From: DASUAO01 sp046484625
GTDB lineage: Bacteria; Actinomycetota; Acidimicrobiia; IMCC26256; PALSA-555
DNA length: 26,959 bases
Assembly (NCBI GenBank): GCA_046484625.1
Contig: JAWOIO010000011.1
Coordinates: forward strand, 1 to 26,959
Direction of reading: 5' to 3'
Positions 1 through 6,947 of this stretch are shown piece after piece (positions within the stretch are counted from its first letter, which is position 1; each line of letters begins with the position of its first letter). The notes under the pieces were generated by a model. It did not search any database and had not been told where the DNA came from. It saw only the letters and a program-made list of their open reading frames with translations. A program made the position numbers and the translations under genes.

Positions 1-1
1 C

Positions 2-163
2 GTCGCCGTCGACAGTACCTTCGGCGTCTACACCGGGGTCCTGCCGCCCAACCTCGCGGTGGTGGTTGCCATCTTCCGGGCCCGGGAGACCGGCGGAGAA
101 CTGCGCGCCGGCGACGATGCGGTCACGACGTCGCCGAGCCCGAGGCGAGCGCGGGCCTCGTGA
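2..163 (+). pseudogene. 3' fragment of an unidentified protein, cut by the window start
   Basis: An open frame enters from the left edge and stops at TGA 161-163 (53 codons). Its first ~38 residues read like real protein (TFGVYTGVLPPNL, then a valine-rich helix and RARETGGELRAGDD), while the last ~12 (SPSPRRARAS) look like read-through into the antisense of the DsbA-like gene. The G-x-L-x-x-G-D pattern near the end faintly recalls the C-terminus of ketoacyl synthase III-like enzymes, but this is a guess. It converges on the DsbA-like fragment and overlaps it, which a deletion removing the 3' ends of two convergent genes would explain. It could also be a fortuitous frame. Confidence 0.3.
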
Positions 164-240
164 AGTCGGTGGACGGCCAGGTGCGCCCAGGGGCAGGCGA
201 TGTCGGACCAGATCAGGATCGTGCGTTCGGGGACGTCCAT
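28..240 (-). pseudogene. Truncated DsbA-family (thioredoxin-fold) oxidoreductase
   Basis: From ATG 240-238 the frame begins MDVPERTILIWSDIACPWA, followed by a helix HLAVHRLHEARARLGLGD. This is the typical N-terminus of the DsbA/2-hydroxychromene-2-carboxylate isomerase-like family: first beta strand, then a D-x-x-C-P-W segment with a single cysteine. Family members run to about 200 residues, but recognisable similarity ends after about 38 residues (near position 125). The frame then continues with low-complexity sequence to a stop at 28-30. No other minus-strand frame restores the family pattern, so this is a broken 5' remnant rather than a simple frameshift. It lies downstream of the aldehyde dehydrogenase on the same strand. 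An upstream in-frame GTG at 285 would add translated copies of the 21-bp repeat. Confidence 0.55.
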
Positions 241-289
241 CACTCCAGTGTGGTGCTCGGGCACTCCAGTGTGGTGCTCGGGCACTCCA
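241..289. repeat. 21-bp direct tandem repeat, two copies plus a partial third
   Basis: The unit at 241-261 is repeated exactly at 262-282, and the first 7 bases recur at 283-289. The unit is 7 codons long and in frame with the DsbA-like start at 240, so on the minus strand each copy supplies a GTG preceded by GGA. It lies immediately upstream of that gene. Confidence 0.9.
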
Positions 290-309
290 ACGGTGCGTTC
301 CGGGAGAAC

Positions 310-359
310 TCAGTCCCGCGTCTGCCCGTCAGTCCCGCGTTTGCCGTCAGTCCCGCGTT
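310..359. repeat. Short direct repeat, three copies, covering the aldehyde dehydrogenase stop
   Basis: TCAGTCCCGCG occurs at 310-320, 329-339 and 347-357, with similar flanks and a period of 18-19 bp. The third copy contains the stop codon (TCA on plus, TGA on minus, 347-349) of the aldehyde dehydrogenase, so the other two look like duplications of the gene's last codons placed downstream of it. Confidence 0.85.
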
Positions 360-1792
360 TGGTGGACGTCGATGACCGCGGTGCGGAGGTCGGTCATGTC
401 GAGGAGCGTGTACTTCCCGCCGATCCGACCCCAGCCGGTCCGGGTCCCGGCCGCGCCCCCGAACGGCGGATGCGGCTCCCAGAAGTCGGTGGTGTCGTTC
501 ACGACGATGCTGCCGGCGCGGACGCCGTGCACGAAGCGGAACGCGCGCTTCAGGCTGGAGGTGAAGACCGACGCCTGCAGTCCGAGGTCCGAGTCGTTGG
601 CGAGGCGGAGTGCCTCGTCGTCGTCGCGGAAGGTCGTGATCGGCAGCACGGGCCCGAAGGTCTCCTCGCGGAACATCACCGCGTCGGTACCCACGCCGTC
701 GGCGACGGTGAGCTCGTAGTAGAGGTCGGTGGGGAACCCGTCGGCGCGCGCGCCCCCGAACGGGATCGCGATGCCGCGAGCGCGGGCGTCGGCGACGTGG
801 GCATCCATCTTCGCCGCGACCGCGGGATTGTTGAGCGGTCCCATCGTGGTCGCCTCGTCGAGTGGATGCCCGAGCCGCACGGTCGCGGCCTCCGCGAGCA
901 CCAGCTCGAGCAGCTCGTCGTGGATCGACTCGTGGACGAGCAGCCGCTCCGTCGCGACACAGCACTGGCCCGAGGCGAACGAGGCGCCGTAGACGGCCGC
1001 AACGGCCGCCGCCGGGAGGAGTGCGTCGTCGAGCACGATCTGGGGACCGTTGCCCGACGCCTCGATGAGCGTGCGCTTCAGCCCGGCCGCCCGCACGATC
1101 GCCTCGGCCGTTCCCTGCGAGCCGACGAACGCGATCGCGTCGACGCCCGGATGGCTCACGAGATCGCGACCGAGGTCGCCGTCGCCGTACAGCAACGAGA
1201 TCGCGCCGTCCGGGAACCCGGCCTCGAGCACCAGCTCCACCAGCCGGGCGGCCGCAAGCGGCGTGTACTCCGACGGCTTGAGGATGCATGCGTTCCCGCC
1301 CGCGAGCCCGGGCGCGAGGAGCTCCGACGGGATGCCGATCGGGAAGTTCCAGGCCGAGATCACGGCGTAGACCCCGTTCGGCTTGCGGAAGGTCATGACG
1401 AGCTTGTTGGGGTCGGCGCCGGGGAGGTTCGGGGTCTCCAGTCGCTTTGCCTCTTCGGCCATCCACCGGAAGTTCTCGACGGCCTCGTCGACCTCCGGCA
1501 GGGCCTCGGTGTGGAGCGGCTTGCCGTTCTCGAGCGCCACCAGATGACCGAGCTCGTCGCGTGCGGCCTCGATGCGGTCGGCAGCGAGGTGCAGCAGGCG
1601 GGCCCGCTCGAACGGGGGCATCGCCTCCATCGCCTCGGCCCCGCGACGGGCGCCGGCGACCGCGGCCTCCAGGTCCGCTGCCGACGCGCGGGGGACCGAG
1701 CCGAGGTGCTCGCCGGTCGCAGGGCTTGTGACCGCGATCTCATCGGTTGCCGCGCCATCGGTCCACGCACCGGCGATCAACAGCTTGGTCAT
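347..1792 (-). CDS. NAD(P)-dependent aldehyde dehydrogenase, possibly succinate-semialdehyde dehydrogenase
   Basis: This 481-residue protein has full ALDH length and architecture. The cofactor-domain motif SAWNFPIG is near residues 146-153, the general-base glutamate is E244 (IEASGNGP) and the nucleophile is C278 in SGQCCVA; the spacing of 34 matches the family. The second hinge motif EETFGPVLP is also present. ALDHs oxidise an aldehyde to the acid with NAD(P)+ in the cytoplasm. ATG 1792-1790 has GGAGGA 8 nt upstream. It lies 72 nt downstream of ald, in line with lrp, aminotransferase and ald, so it is probably the last intact gene of that operon. Oxidation of succinic semialdehyde, the product of GABA transamination, would complete the pathway, but the substrate is inferred from context. 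Salicylaldehyde- or lactaldehyde-type activity cannot be excluded. Confidence 0.88.
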   Translation of the reverse strand: MTKLLIAGAWTDGAATDEIAVTSPATGEHLGSVPRASAADLEAAVAGARRGAEAMEAMPPFERARLLHLAADRIEAARDELGHLVALENGKPLHTEALPEVDEAVENFRWMAEEAKRLETPNLPGADPNKLVMTFRKPNGVYAVISAWNFPIGIPSELLAPGLAGGNACILKPSEYTPLAAARLVELVLEAGFPDGAISLLYGDGDLGRDLVSHPGVDAIAFVGSQGTAEAIVRAAGLKRTLIEASGNGPQIVLDDALLPAAAVAAVYGASFASGQCCVATERLLVHESIHDELLELVLAEAATVRLGHPLDEATTMGPLNNPAVAAKMDAHVADARARGIAIPFGGARADGFPTDLYYELTVADGVGTDAVMFREETFGPVLPITTFRDDDEALRLANDSDLGLQASVFTSSLKRAFRFVHGVRAGSIVVNDTTDFWEPHPPFGGAAGTRTGWGRIGGKYTLLDMTDLRTAVIDVHQTRD

Positions 1793-1810
1793 CGGGCAGA
1801 TCCTCCGCGT

Positions 1811-1840
1811 CGTGATCCGGCTGTTCGTGATCCGGCTCTT
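1811..1840. repeat. 15-bp tandem duplication between ald and the aldehyde dehydrogenase
   Basis: CGTGATCCGGCTGTT (1811-1825) is followed directly by CGTGATCCGGCTCTT (1826-1840), one mismatch. It sits in the 72-nt gap between two co-directional genes, upstream of the GGAGGA ribosome-binding site of the aldehyde dehydrogenase. Confidence 0.85.
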
Positions 1841-1864
1841 CGGGGCCCGGCGTCGGTCACCCGT

Positions 1865-2986
1865 TTAGAGCGCGTCGACGAGCGGGACGAGTGGGCGCTC
1901 CAGCGCCTCGGCGACGGCGGCGTTGGTGATCGATCCGCCGACGGTGTTCACCCCGAACGCGAGCTCGGGATCGGCGGCGGTGGCCTCCGCGACGCCGAGA
2001 GTTGCGAGCTCCCGGGCGTATGGAAGCGTCGCGTTCGTGAGTGCATACGTCGACGTGTGAGGGACGGCACCCGGGATGTTGCCGACCGCGTAGTGCAAGA
2101 CGTCGTGGACCTCGTAGACGGGATCGGCGTGGGTCGTCTCCCGTGTGGTCTCGATGCACCCGCCCTGGTCGACGGCGCAGTCGACGATGACCGCACCCTT
2201 CTTCATCGAGCGGACGAGGTCCTCGGTGACGACGACCGGAGCGCGACCGCCCGCGACGAGCACCGCACCGATGACGAGATCGGCCTCGATGCACGCGCGC
2301 TCGACCGCGCCGCGGTTGCTCGCGAGCGTCACGATCCGACCCTGGTGGATCTGGTCGACCCAGCGGAGCCGGTCGAGGTTCTTGTCGAGGAGGAGCACCT
2401 CGGCCTCCATGCCCTGGGCGATCCAGGCCGAGTTCCACCCCACGTTCCCTGCGCCGAGGACCACGACGCGGGCGGGGCGCACGCCCGGGACCCCGCCGAG
2501 GAGGACGCCGCGCCCGCCGTGCTCGCGCTCGAGGTAGTGGGCCCCGACCTGGGTGGCCATCCGGCCCGCGACCTCGCTCATCGGGGCGAGCAGGGGCAGC
2601 GAGCCGTCCGGCAGCTGGACGGTCTCGTACGCGATGCCCGTGACCTTGTGCTCGACGAGGGCGTCGGCGACCTCCGGGTAGGCCGCGAGGTGCAGGTAGG
2701 TGAAGAGCACGAGGCCGGGCCGCATGTAGGCGAACTCGTCCGGCTTGGGCTCCTTCACCTTCATGATGAGATCGGCGCGCCCCCACACGTCGGCGGTGGA
2801 ATCGACGATCGTCGCTCCCGCACGGTGGTAGTCGTCGTCGGAGATCGAGGAGTCCACGCCCGCTCCGGCCTCGATGATCACGGGCGCGCCCGACGCGACG
2901 AGCTCGTGGACGCCGTCGGGGGTGACTGCGACACGGTGCTCGCCGTCCTTGACCTCGCGCGGCACGCCGACCGTGAGGGTGCTCAT
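1865..2986 (-). CDS. ald: Alanine dehydrogenase
   Basis: This 373-residue protein has the usual Ald length. It catalyses L-alanine + NAD+ to pyruvate + NH4+ + NADH in the cytoplasm. The N-terminal motif VGVPREVKDGEHRVAVTP carries the substrate-binding arginine (R18). KVKEP (76-80) supplies the active-site lysine region, TYLHLA carries the catalytic histidine H99, and the Rossmann motif VVVLGAGNVG binds NAD. The C-terminal NTVGGSITNAAVAEA block is also typical. ATG 2986 overlaps the aminotransferase stop by 4 bp (ATGA), so the two are translationally coupled. The pairing suggests Ald regenerates pyruvate, the likely amino acceptor of the aminotransferase, and releases ammonium. The adjacent Lrp/AsnC protein fits the frequent Lrp control of ald genes in actinobacteria. 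Confidence 0.95.
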   Translation of the reverse strand: MSTLTVGVPREVKDGEHRVAVTPDGVHELVASGAPVIIEAGAGVDSSISDDDYHRAGATIVDSTADVWGRADLIMKVKEPKPDEFAYMRPGLVLFTYLHLAAYPEVADALVEHKVTGIAYETVQLPDGSLPLLAPMSEVAGRMATQVGAHYLEREHGGRGVLLGGVPGVRPARVVVLGAGNVGWNSAWIAQGMEAEVLLLDKNLDRLRWVDQIHQGRIVTLASNRGAVERACIEADLVIGAVLVAGGRAPVVVTEDLVRSMKKGAVIVDCAVDQGGCIETTRETTHADPVYEVHDVLHYAVGNIPGAVPHTSTYALTNATLPYARELATLGVAEATAADPELAFGVNTVGGSITNAAVAEALERPLVPLVDAL

Positions 2987-4389
2987 GCTCCGAACCGGTC
3001 CCACGCCTCGGTGAGCACGGTGCGAAGCGTCGACTCGATCACGTCGAGCTCGGCCTCGCCGGCGATGAGCGGCGGCGACAGCTGGACGACGGGGTCGCCG
3101 CGGTCGTCGGCACGACAGATCAGCCCGGCGTCGTACAGCCGGGGCGAGAGAAACCCTCGGAGCAGACCCTCGCACTCCTCGTGGGTGAACGTCTGGCCGG
3201 TCTGCTGGTCGCGGACGAGCTCGACCGCCCAGAAGTACCCGGCCCCGCGCACGTCGCCGACGATCGGGATGTCGCGCAGCCCGTCGAGGCGCTCCTGGAA
3301 CCCGGACTCGTTCGCCCGCACGTTCTCCAGCACCCCTTCCGCGTCCATCGCGGCGAGGTTCGCCGAGCCGACGGCGCACGACATCGGATGGCCGCCGAAG
3401 GTGATCCCGTGGAGGAACGACGCGTCCGCCTCGAGGAACGGCTCGGCGATGTGATCGCGGCAGATCACGGCGCCGAGGGGGGCGTAGCCGCTGGTGAGGC
3501 CCTTGGCGCAGGTGATCATGTCGGGCAGGTAGTCGTAGCGATCGGCACCGAACCACTCGCCGAGGCGCCCGAACGCGCAGATGACCTCGTCGGACACGAG
3601 GAGCACGCCGTGACGATCGCAGATCTCGCGCACCCGCTGGAAGTAGCCCTCGGGAGGGGTGAAGCAGCCGCCGGCGTTCTGCACCGGTTCGAGGTAGACG
3701 GCCGCGACGGTCTCCGGACCCTCCCAGATGATCGCCTCCTCGATCGCATCGGTGACGGCGAGCATGAACGCCTTCTCGTCGTGGGCGAGCGGGTGGTGGT
3801 ACCGGTTGGTGTTCACGACGTGCGACGCACCCGGGGTCAGCGGCTCGAACGGGGTCTTCAGCGCGGGGACGCCCGTGATCGCCAGCGCCCCGAGCGTGGT
3901 GCCGTGGTAGGCGATCTGGCGCGCGATGACCTTGTAGCGCTGACCCTCGCCGCGCACCCGGTGGTACTGGCGCGCGAGCTTCCACGCCGACTCGACGGCC
4001 TCCGAGCCTCCGGTCGTGAAGAAGACCCGGTTGAGGTCACCCGGCGCGAGCTCGGCGAGGCGCGCCGCGAGCTCGATCGCGGGCGGATGGGCGTACGTCC
4101 AGATCGGGAAGTACTCGAGGGTCTCCATCTGTGCGGCCGCAGCCTCGGCGAGGTCGCGGCGCCCGTGCCCGAGCTGCACCGTGAAGAGGCCCGAGAGCGC
4201 GTCGAGGTACTGCTTCCCGTGGACGTCCCAGACGTGGCAGCCCTCACCGCGGGCGATGATGTGGACGGGCTTCTCGGCGTCGAACCCGCCGAGGCGGCTG
4301 AAGTGCATCCAGAGGTGTCGGTGCGCGAGCGCCTCGAGCTCCTCGGGCGAACGGGTGCCGGTCGTGTGGGTGCTGGTCGTTGCAGTCAT
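2983..4389 (-). CDS. Class III omega-aminotransferase (putrescine/GABA-type, pyruvate family)
   Basis: This 468-residue PLP enzyme of fold type I, class III has the phosphate-binding TTGGSEA (125-131), the ring-stacking YHG (161-163), the cofactor aspartate D267 in SDEVI and the Schiff-base lysine K296 in CAKGLTSGY. It closely resembles the actinobacterial aminotransferases found in polyamine-utilisation loci (HLWMHF near the N-terminus, CRADDRGDPV near the C-terminus). It should move a terminal amino group from an omega-amine such as putrescine, gamma-aminobutyrate or beta-alanine to pyruvate, giving an aldehyde plus alanine. The chosen ATG 4389 overlaps the lrp stop (ATGA); an in-frame ATG at 4401 would add only four residues. 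It is coupled to ald downstream. The exact amine donor cannot be read from sequence. Confidence 0.9.
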   Translation of the reverse strand: MTATTSTHTTGTRSPEELEALAHRHLWMHFSRLGGFDAEKPVHIIARGEGCHVWDVHGKQYLDALSGLFTVQLGHGRRDLAEAAAAQMETLEYFPIWTYAHPPAIELAARLAELAPGDLNRVFFTTGGSEAVESAWKLARQYHRVRGEGQRYKVIARQIAYHGTTLGALAITGVPALKTPFEPLTPGASHVVNTNRYHHPLAHDEKAFMLAVTDAIEEAIIWEGPETVAAVYLEPVQNAGGCFTPPEGYFQRVREICDRHGVLLVSDEVICAFGRLGEWFGADRYDYLPDMITCAKGLTSGYAPLGAVICRDHIAEPFLEADASFLHGITFGGHPMSCAVGSANLAAMDAEGVLENVRANESGFQERLDGLRDIPIVGDVRGAGYFWAVELVRDQQTGQTFTHEECEGLLRGFLSPRLYDAGLICRADDRGDPVVQLSPPLIAGEAELDVIESTLRTVLTEAWDRFGA

Positions 4390-4859
4390 CGGGTACCCCA
4401 TGCGTAGGTCTGCTTGTAGAGGCGGAGATAGGTGAACGTCTCGGCGGCGCGGACTCCGGGGATCGCCCGGATCTTGTCGTTGAGCAGGCTCAGGAGGTGG
4501 TCGTCGTCCTCGCAGACGACTTCGAGCATCAGGTCGAAGGAGCCGCCCACGATCACGACGTAGTCGACTTCGGGGATCGACGAAATGGTGTCGGCCGCGT
4601 CCCGGAGGTCCCCCTCGATCCGGAGGCCGATCATGGCCATGCGTCGGAAGCCGAGCATGAGCGGGTCGGTGACCGCGACGATCTGGGTGACGCCCGACTC
4701 GATGAGACGCTGGACGCGCTGGCGCACCGCGGCCTCGGAGAGCCCGACCGCGGCCGCGAGCTTCGTGTACGGGCTGCGGCCGTCGCGTTGGAGCGCCTCG
4801 ATCAGCGCCTTGTCGGTGTCGTCGAGGACCATGACCGCCTCGGAGTCGGCTCGCACCAT
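4386..4859 (-). CDS. Lrp/AsnC family transcriptional regulator
   Basis: This is a 157-residue protein. An N-terminal winged helix-turn-helix (LDDTDKALIEALQRDGRSPY, then LAAAVGLSEAAVRQRVQRL) is followed by the RAM/AsnC ligand-binding domain, with VGGSFDLMLEV as the conserved G-x-x-D core. Such proteins form dimers to octamers and usually bind amino acids. Start choice: ATG 4859 lies 7 nt after a -10-like CATCGT, which has TTGCGC 17 nt upstream, so a leaderless transcript starting here is attractive. ATG 4832 (MVLDDTDK) with GAGG 5 nt upstream is the alternative, and a TTG at 4895 is less likely. It is first in an operon with aminotransferase and ald (ATGA overlap) and is the best local candidate to bind the CGGAWTCCCTTGCG boxes. 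Confidence 0.92.
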   Translation of the reverse strand: MVRADSEAVMVLDDTDKALIEALQRDGRSPYTKLAAAVGLSEAAVRQRVQRLIESGVTQIVAVTDPLMLGFRRMAMIGLRIEGDLRDAADTISSIPEVDYVVIVGGSFDLMLEVVCEDDDHLLSLLNDKIRAIPGVRAAETFTYLRLYKQTYAWGTR

Positions 4860-4866
4860 GCCCGCG

Positions 4867-4908
4867 ACGATGGCACGCGCGACGGGCACGCGCAAGGGAA
4901 TCCGTCGT
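4867..4908 (-). promoter_or_regulatory. lrp operon promoter with shared operator-like 20-mer
   Basis: Plus-strand 4889-4908 (CGCGCAAGGGAATCCGTCGT) is identical to 18223-18242. Read on the minus strand it contains CGGATTCCCTTGCG, whose TTGCGC (4895-4890) lies 17 nt from CATCGT (4872-4867). That gives a plausible -35/-10 pair whose transcript would start at or near ATG 4859. A related half element, GGAATCC, occurs at 4928-4934. The overlap with the -35 fits a repressor or activator site; the identity of the binding protein is inferred. Confidence 0.6.
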
Positions 4909-4989
4909 CTGGTGTCCCGTGAAGCATGGAATCCTCGGATTGGACCCCGATCTCCTGCGGATCCCGGACCTCGGGGCGCCCGCGGGTTC

Positions 4990-4995
4990 TAGGAT
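4990..4995 (+). promoter_or_regulatory. -10 element of a leaderless promoter for the FAD oxidase
   Basis: TAGGAT is followed by six bases and then ATG 5002, the spacing expected when transcription begins at the start codon. No ribosome-binding site is visible before 5002 and no good -35 was found at 16-19 nt. Confidence 0.5.
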
Positions 4996-5001
4996 CGGCC
5001 C

Positions 5002-6321
5002 ATGGAGGCAGCAGCCCGGCTCGGGACCGGCTACCGCGAGGCGCCCCTGTGGCACGACGGGGTCGCGCTGCCCCCGGCCGCGACAGAGGCGGTGCCGATG
5101 GCGTCGTCGGTCGATGTCGCCATCGTCGGCGCCGGCTACTGCGGCGTCATGGCGGGTGCCGAGCTCGCGTCACGCGGTCGGGAGGTCGCGGTGCTCGACG
5201 CCGACGCCATCGGGACGGGTGCGAGCACCCGCAACGGCGGGATGGTGATCCCCGAGCTCAAGCACGGCCCCGGGTGGCTCGCCCACCACCACGGTCCGCT
5301 CGGCGGCGAGCTCGTCGAGGCGGTGTTCGACGCGTTCGCGCTCGTCGAACGGCTGGTGGAGGACTGGTCGATCGACTGTCACTACGCCCGCACCGGCGGG
5401 CTGCTGCTCGCGCACCACGAAGCCCAGGTTCCCCACCTCGAGGCCGAGGCGCGTGAGTGGAGGGACGACCTGGGCGAGGACGCTCGGTTCCTCGCACGCG
5501 ACGAGCTCGCGTCCGAGATCGGGAGCCCCGCCTACCACGGCGGCCTGCTCGTCGAGCGCACCGGTGGCCTGCAGCCGGCGGCGTACCACGCGGGCCTGGT
5601 CCGTCGCGCCGTCGAGCAGGGCGCCGTGCTCCATGGGGAGACCAGGGTCACGGGCATCACGGCCCTCGGCGATGCGCACGGCTACCGCGTCGACACGACC
5701 CGCGGATCGTTGCGGGCCGGCGAGGTGCTCGTCGCCGCGAACGCGACCGTCGACGGCATCGTGCCCGAGCTGCGACGACGCGTCGTGCCCATGGGCAGCT
5801 TCATCGTCGCGACCGAGCCTCTCGACCCCGCCCTCGCGGCGTCGTGCATCCCGAACGGCCGCATGGTCCACGACACGAAGAACTTCCTCTTCTACTGGCG
5901 CCGCTCGCCCGACGACCGCCTCGTGTTCGGCGGGCGGACCAGCCTCGGCGCGACGACCGTGCCCAAGGCTCGAGACATCCTGGCGGGCGAGATGGTCCGG
6001 GTGCACCCGCAGCTCGAGGGGGTCGCGATCGACCGCGCGTGGGGCGGCAACGTCGCGATCACGTTCGATCGGCTGCCGCACTGCGGCCGGACACCGCTCC
6101 CGGGTGGCGGAAGCGTCGCCTTCGCGACCGGGTGCAACGGCACCGGTGTCGCGCTCATGACCTGGTTCGGTCAGCAGGCGGCGCGGTGGCTCGTCGGCGA
6201 GGGCGCACCGCCCGCGTTCGCCCGCCTCCCCTTCCCGCAGGTGCCCCTGCACTCCCTGCGCGACCACTACCTCCCGGCCGTGGGCCAGTGGTTCCGGATC
6301 CGCGACCGCTACGGCCGCTGA
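5002..6321 (+). CDS. FAD-dependent amine oxidoreductase, PuuB-like (DAO family)
   Basis: This 439-residue protein has the D-amino-acid-oxidase fold. The FAD Rossmann motif VAIVGAGYCG is at 39-48, ends in VLDAD (64-68), and is followed by GTGASTRNGGM (71-81), the second flavin contact typical of gamma-glutamylputrescine oxidase and related amine/amino-acid oxidases. A C-terminal AWGGNVAITFDRLPHCGRTP and FATGCNGTGV close the flavin site. It would oxidise an amine such as putrescine or gamma-glutamylputrescine to the aldehyde, yielding H2O2 or reducing another acceptor. A leaderless ATG at 5002 is supported by TAGGAT. It is divergent from the lrp operon. Its stop overlaps the convergent bioD stop by 13 bp. 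No PuuA/GlnA3 or PuuD partner is nearby, so a free amine substrate is possible. Confidence 0.87.
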   Translation: MEAAARLGTGYREAPLWHDGVALPPAATEAVPMASSVDVAIVGAGYCGVMAGAELASRGREVAVLDADAIGTGASTRNGGMVIPELKHGPGWLAHHHGPLGGELVEAVFDAFALVERLVEDWSIDCHYARTGGLLLAHHEAQVPHLEAEAREWRDDLGEDARFLARDELASEIGSPAYHGGLLVERTGGLQPAAYHAGLVRRAVEQGAVLHGETRVTGITALGDAHGYRVDTTRGSLRAGEVLVAANATVDGIVPELRRRVVPMGSFIVATEPLDPALAASCIPNGRMVHDTKNFLFYWRRSPDDRLVFGGRTSLGATTVPKARDILAGEMVRVHPQLEGVAIDRAWGGNVAITFDRLPHCGRTPLPGGGSVAFATGCNGTGVALMTWFGQQAARWLVGEGAPPAFARLPFPQVPLHSLRDHYLPAVGQWFRIRDRYGR

Positions 6322-6947
6322 CGCCCCACGCGTTCGACGAGGCCCGGCACCGCCACCTCCACCTCGTGGTCGCGAGCGAGCCACGACCGGTTGCGGCGAT
6401 GGAGATCGTCGCCGTCGTCGTAGCGGTTGAGGAAGACGATCACGGGCGCCACCTCGGCCAGCGGCGGTACCGCGAGGCGCACCGCGTTGATCGTGCCGAG
6501 CCCGGCATCAGCCACGAGGACGACGACGTCGGCCGCGAGGGCACGGGCCAGGTCGACCGTGTCGCCGTCGGTGGCCAACGGAGAGCGGGGCCCACCCGCG
6601 CCCTCGACGAGCCCGAGGTCGACCCCGCTCGGCCAGCGCGTCTCCATGGCGAGATCCGCGATCGTGAACTCGTCGAGTCCGAGCGCGTCGGCCGCCATCG
6701 GTGGTGCCATCGCCATGGCGTACGAGCGATGCGCGGGGCACACCGCAGCCGCGTCCTCGCCGGTCGCATCCGCCAGCACCTCGGCATCCCGCGGATGGTG
6801 GTCGTCGACCGAGAAGGACTGCGTCGGCTTGCGCGCCGCGACAGCCACGCCGAGGTCGCGCAGCCCGCGTGCCAACCTCGCGGCTACCCACGTCTTGCCC
6901 ACCTCGGTGCCGGTCCCGGTGACGACGACGACCGACGGTCGGGTCAT
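6309..6947 (-). CDS. bioD: Dethiobiotin synthetase
   Basis: This 212-residue protein has the usual BioD length. It converts 7,8-diaminopelargonate, CO2 and ATP to dethiobiotin. The P-loop TGTGTEVGKT is at residues 10-19, the catalytic lysine K40 sits in ARKPTQS, and VEGAGGPRSPL matches the family's E-G-A-G-G block; this block normally continues with hydrophobic residues, here R-S. VAPVIVFLNR corresponds to the adenine-binding N-R strand. ATG 6947 overlaps the bioF stop (ATGA). It is the last gene of bioA-bioF-bioD. Its 3' end runs 13 bp into the convergent FAD oxidase gene, so no terminator can lie between the two. Confidence 0.95.
   Translation of the reverse strand: MTRPSVVVVTGTGTEVGKTWVAARLARGLRDLGVAVAARKPTQSFSVDDHHPRDAEVLADATGEDAAAVCPAHRSYAMAMAPPMAADALGLDEFTIADLAMETRWPSGVDLGLVEGAGGPRSPLATDGDTVDLARALAADVVVLVADAGLGTINAVRLAVPPLAEVAPVIVFLNRYDDGDDLHRRNRSWLARDHEVEVAVPGLVERVGRQRP

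Noticed and set aside
241..359. Possible CRISPR-like array at the left edge
   Set aside because: The repeats are directly abutting or nearly so, with no unique spacers and only two or three units; they are tandem duplications.
200..3454. A 1084-codon plus-strand open frame covering the aldehyde dehydrogenase, ald and aminotransferase region
   Set aside because: It is antisense to several well-identified genes, is composed of R/G/D/V-rich low-complexity sequence, and arises from the high-GC codon bias of the opposite strand.
4386..4895. TTG start at 4895 for the Lrp/AsnC regulator
   Set aside because: It would place the start inside the proposed -35 box, adds residues with no family match, and has no ribosome-binding site.
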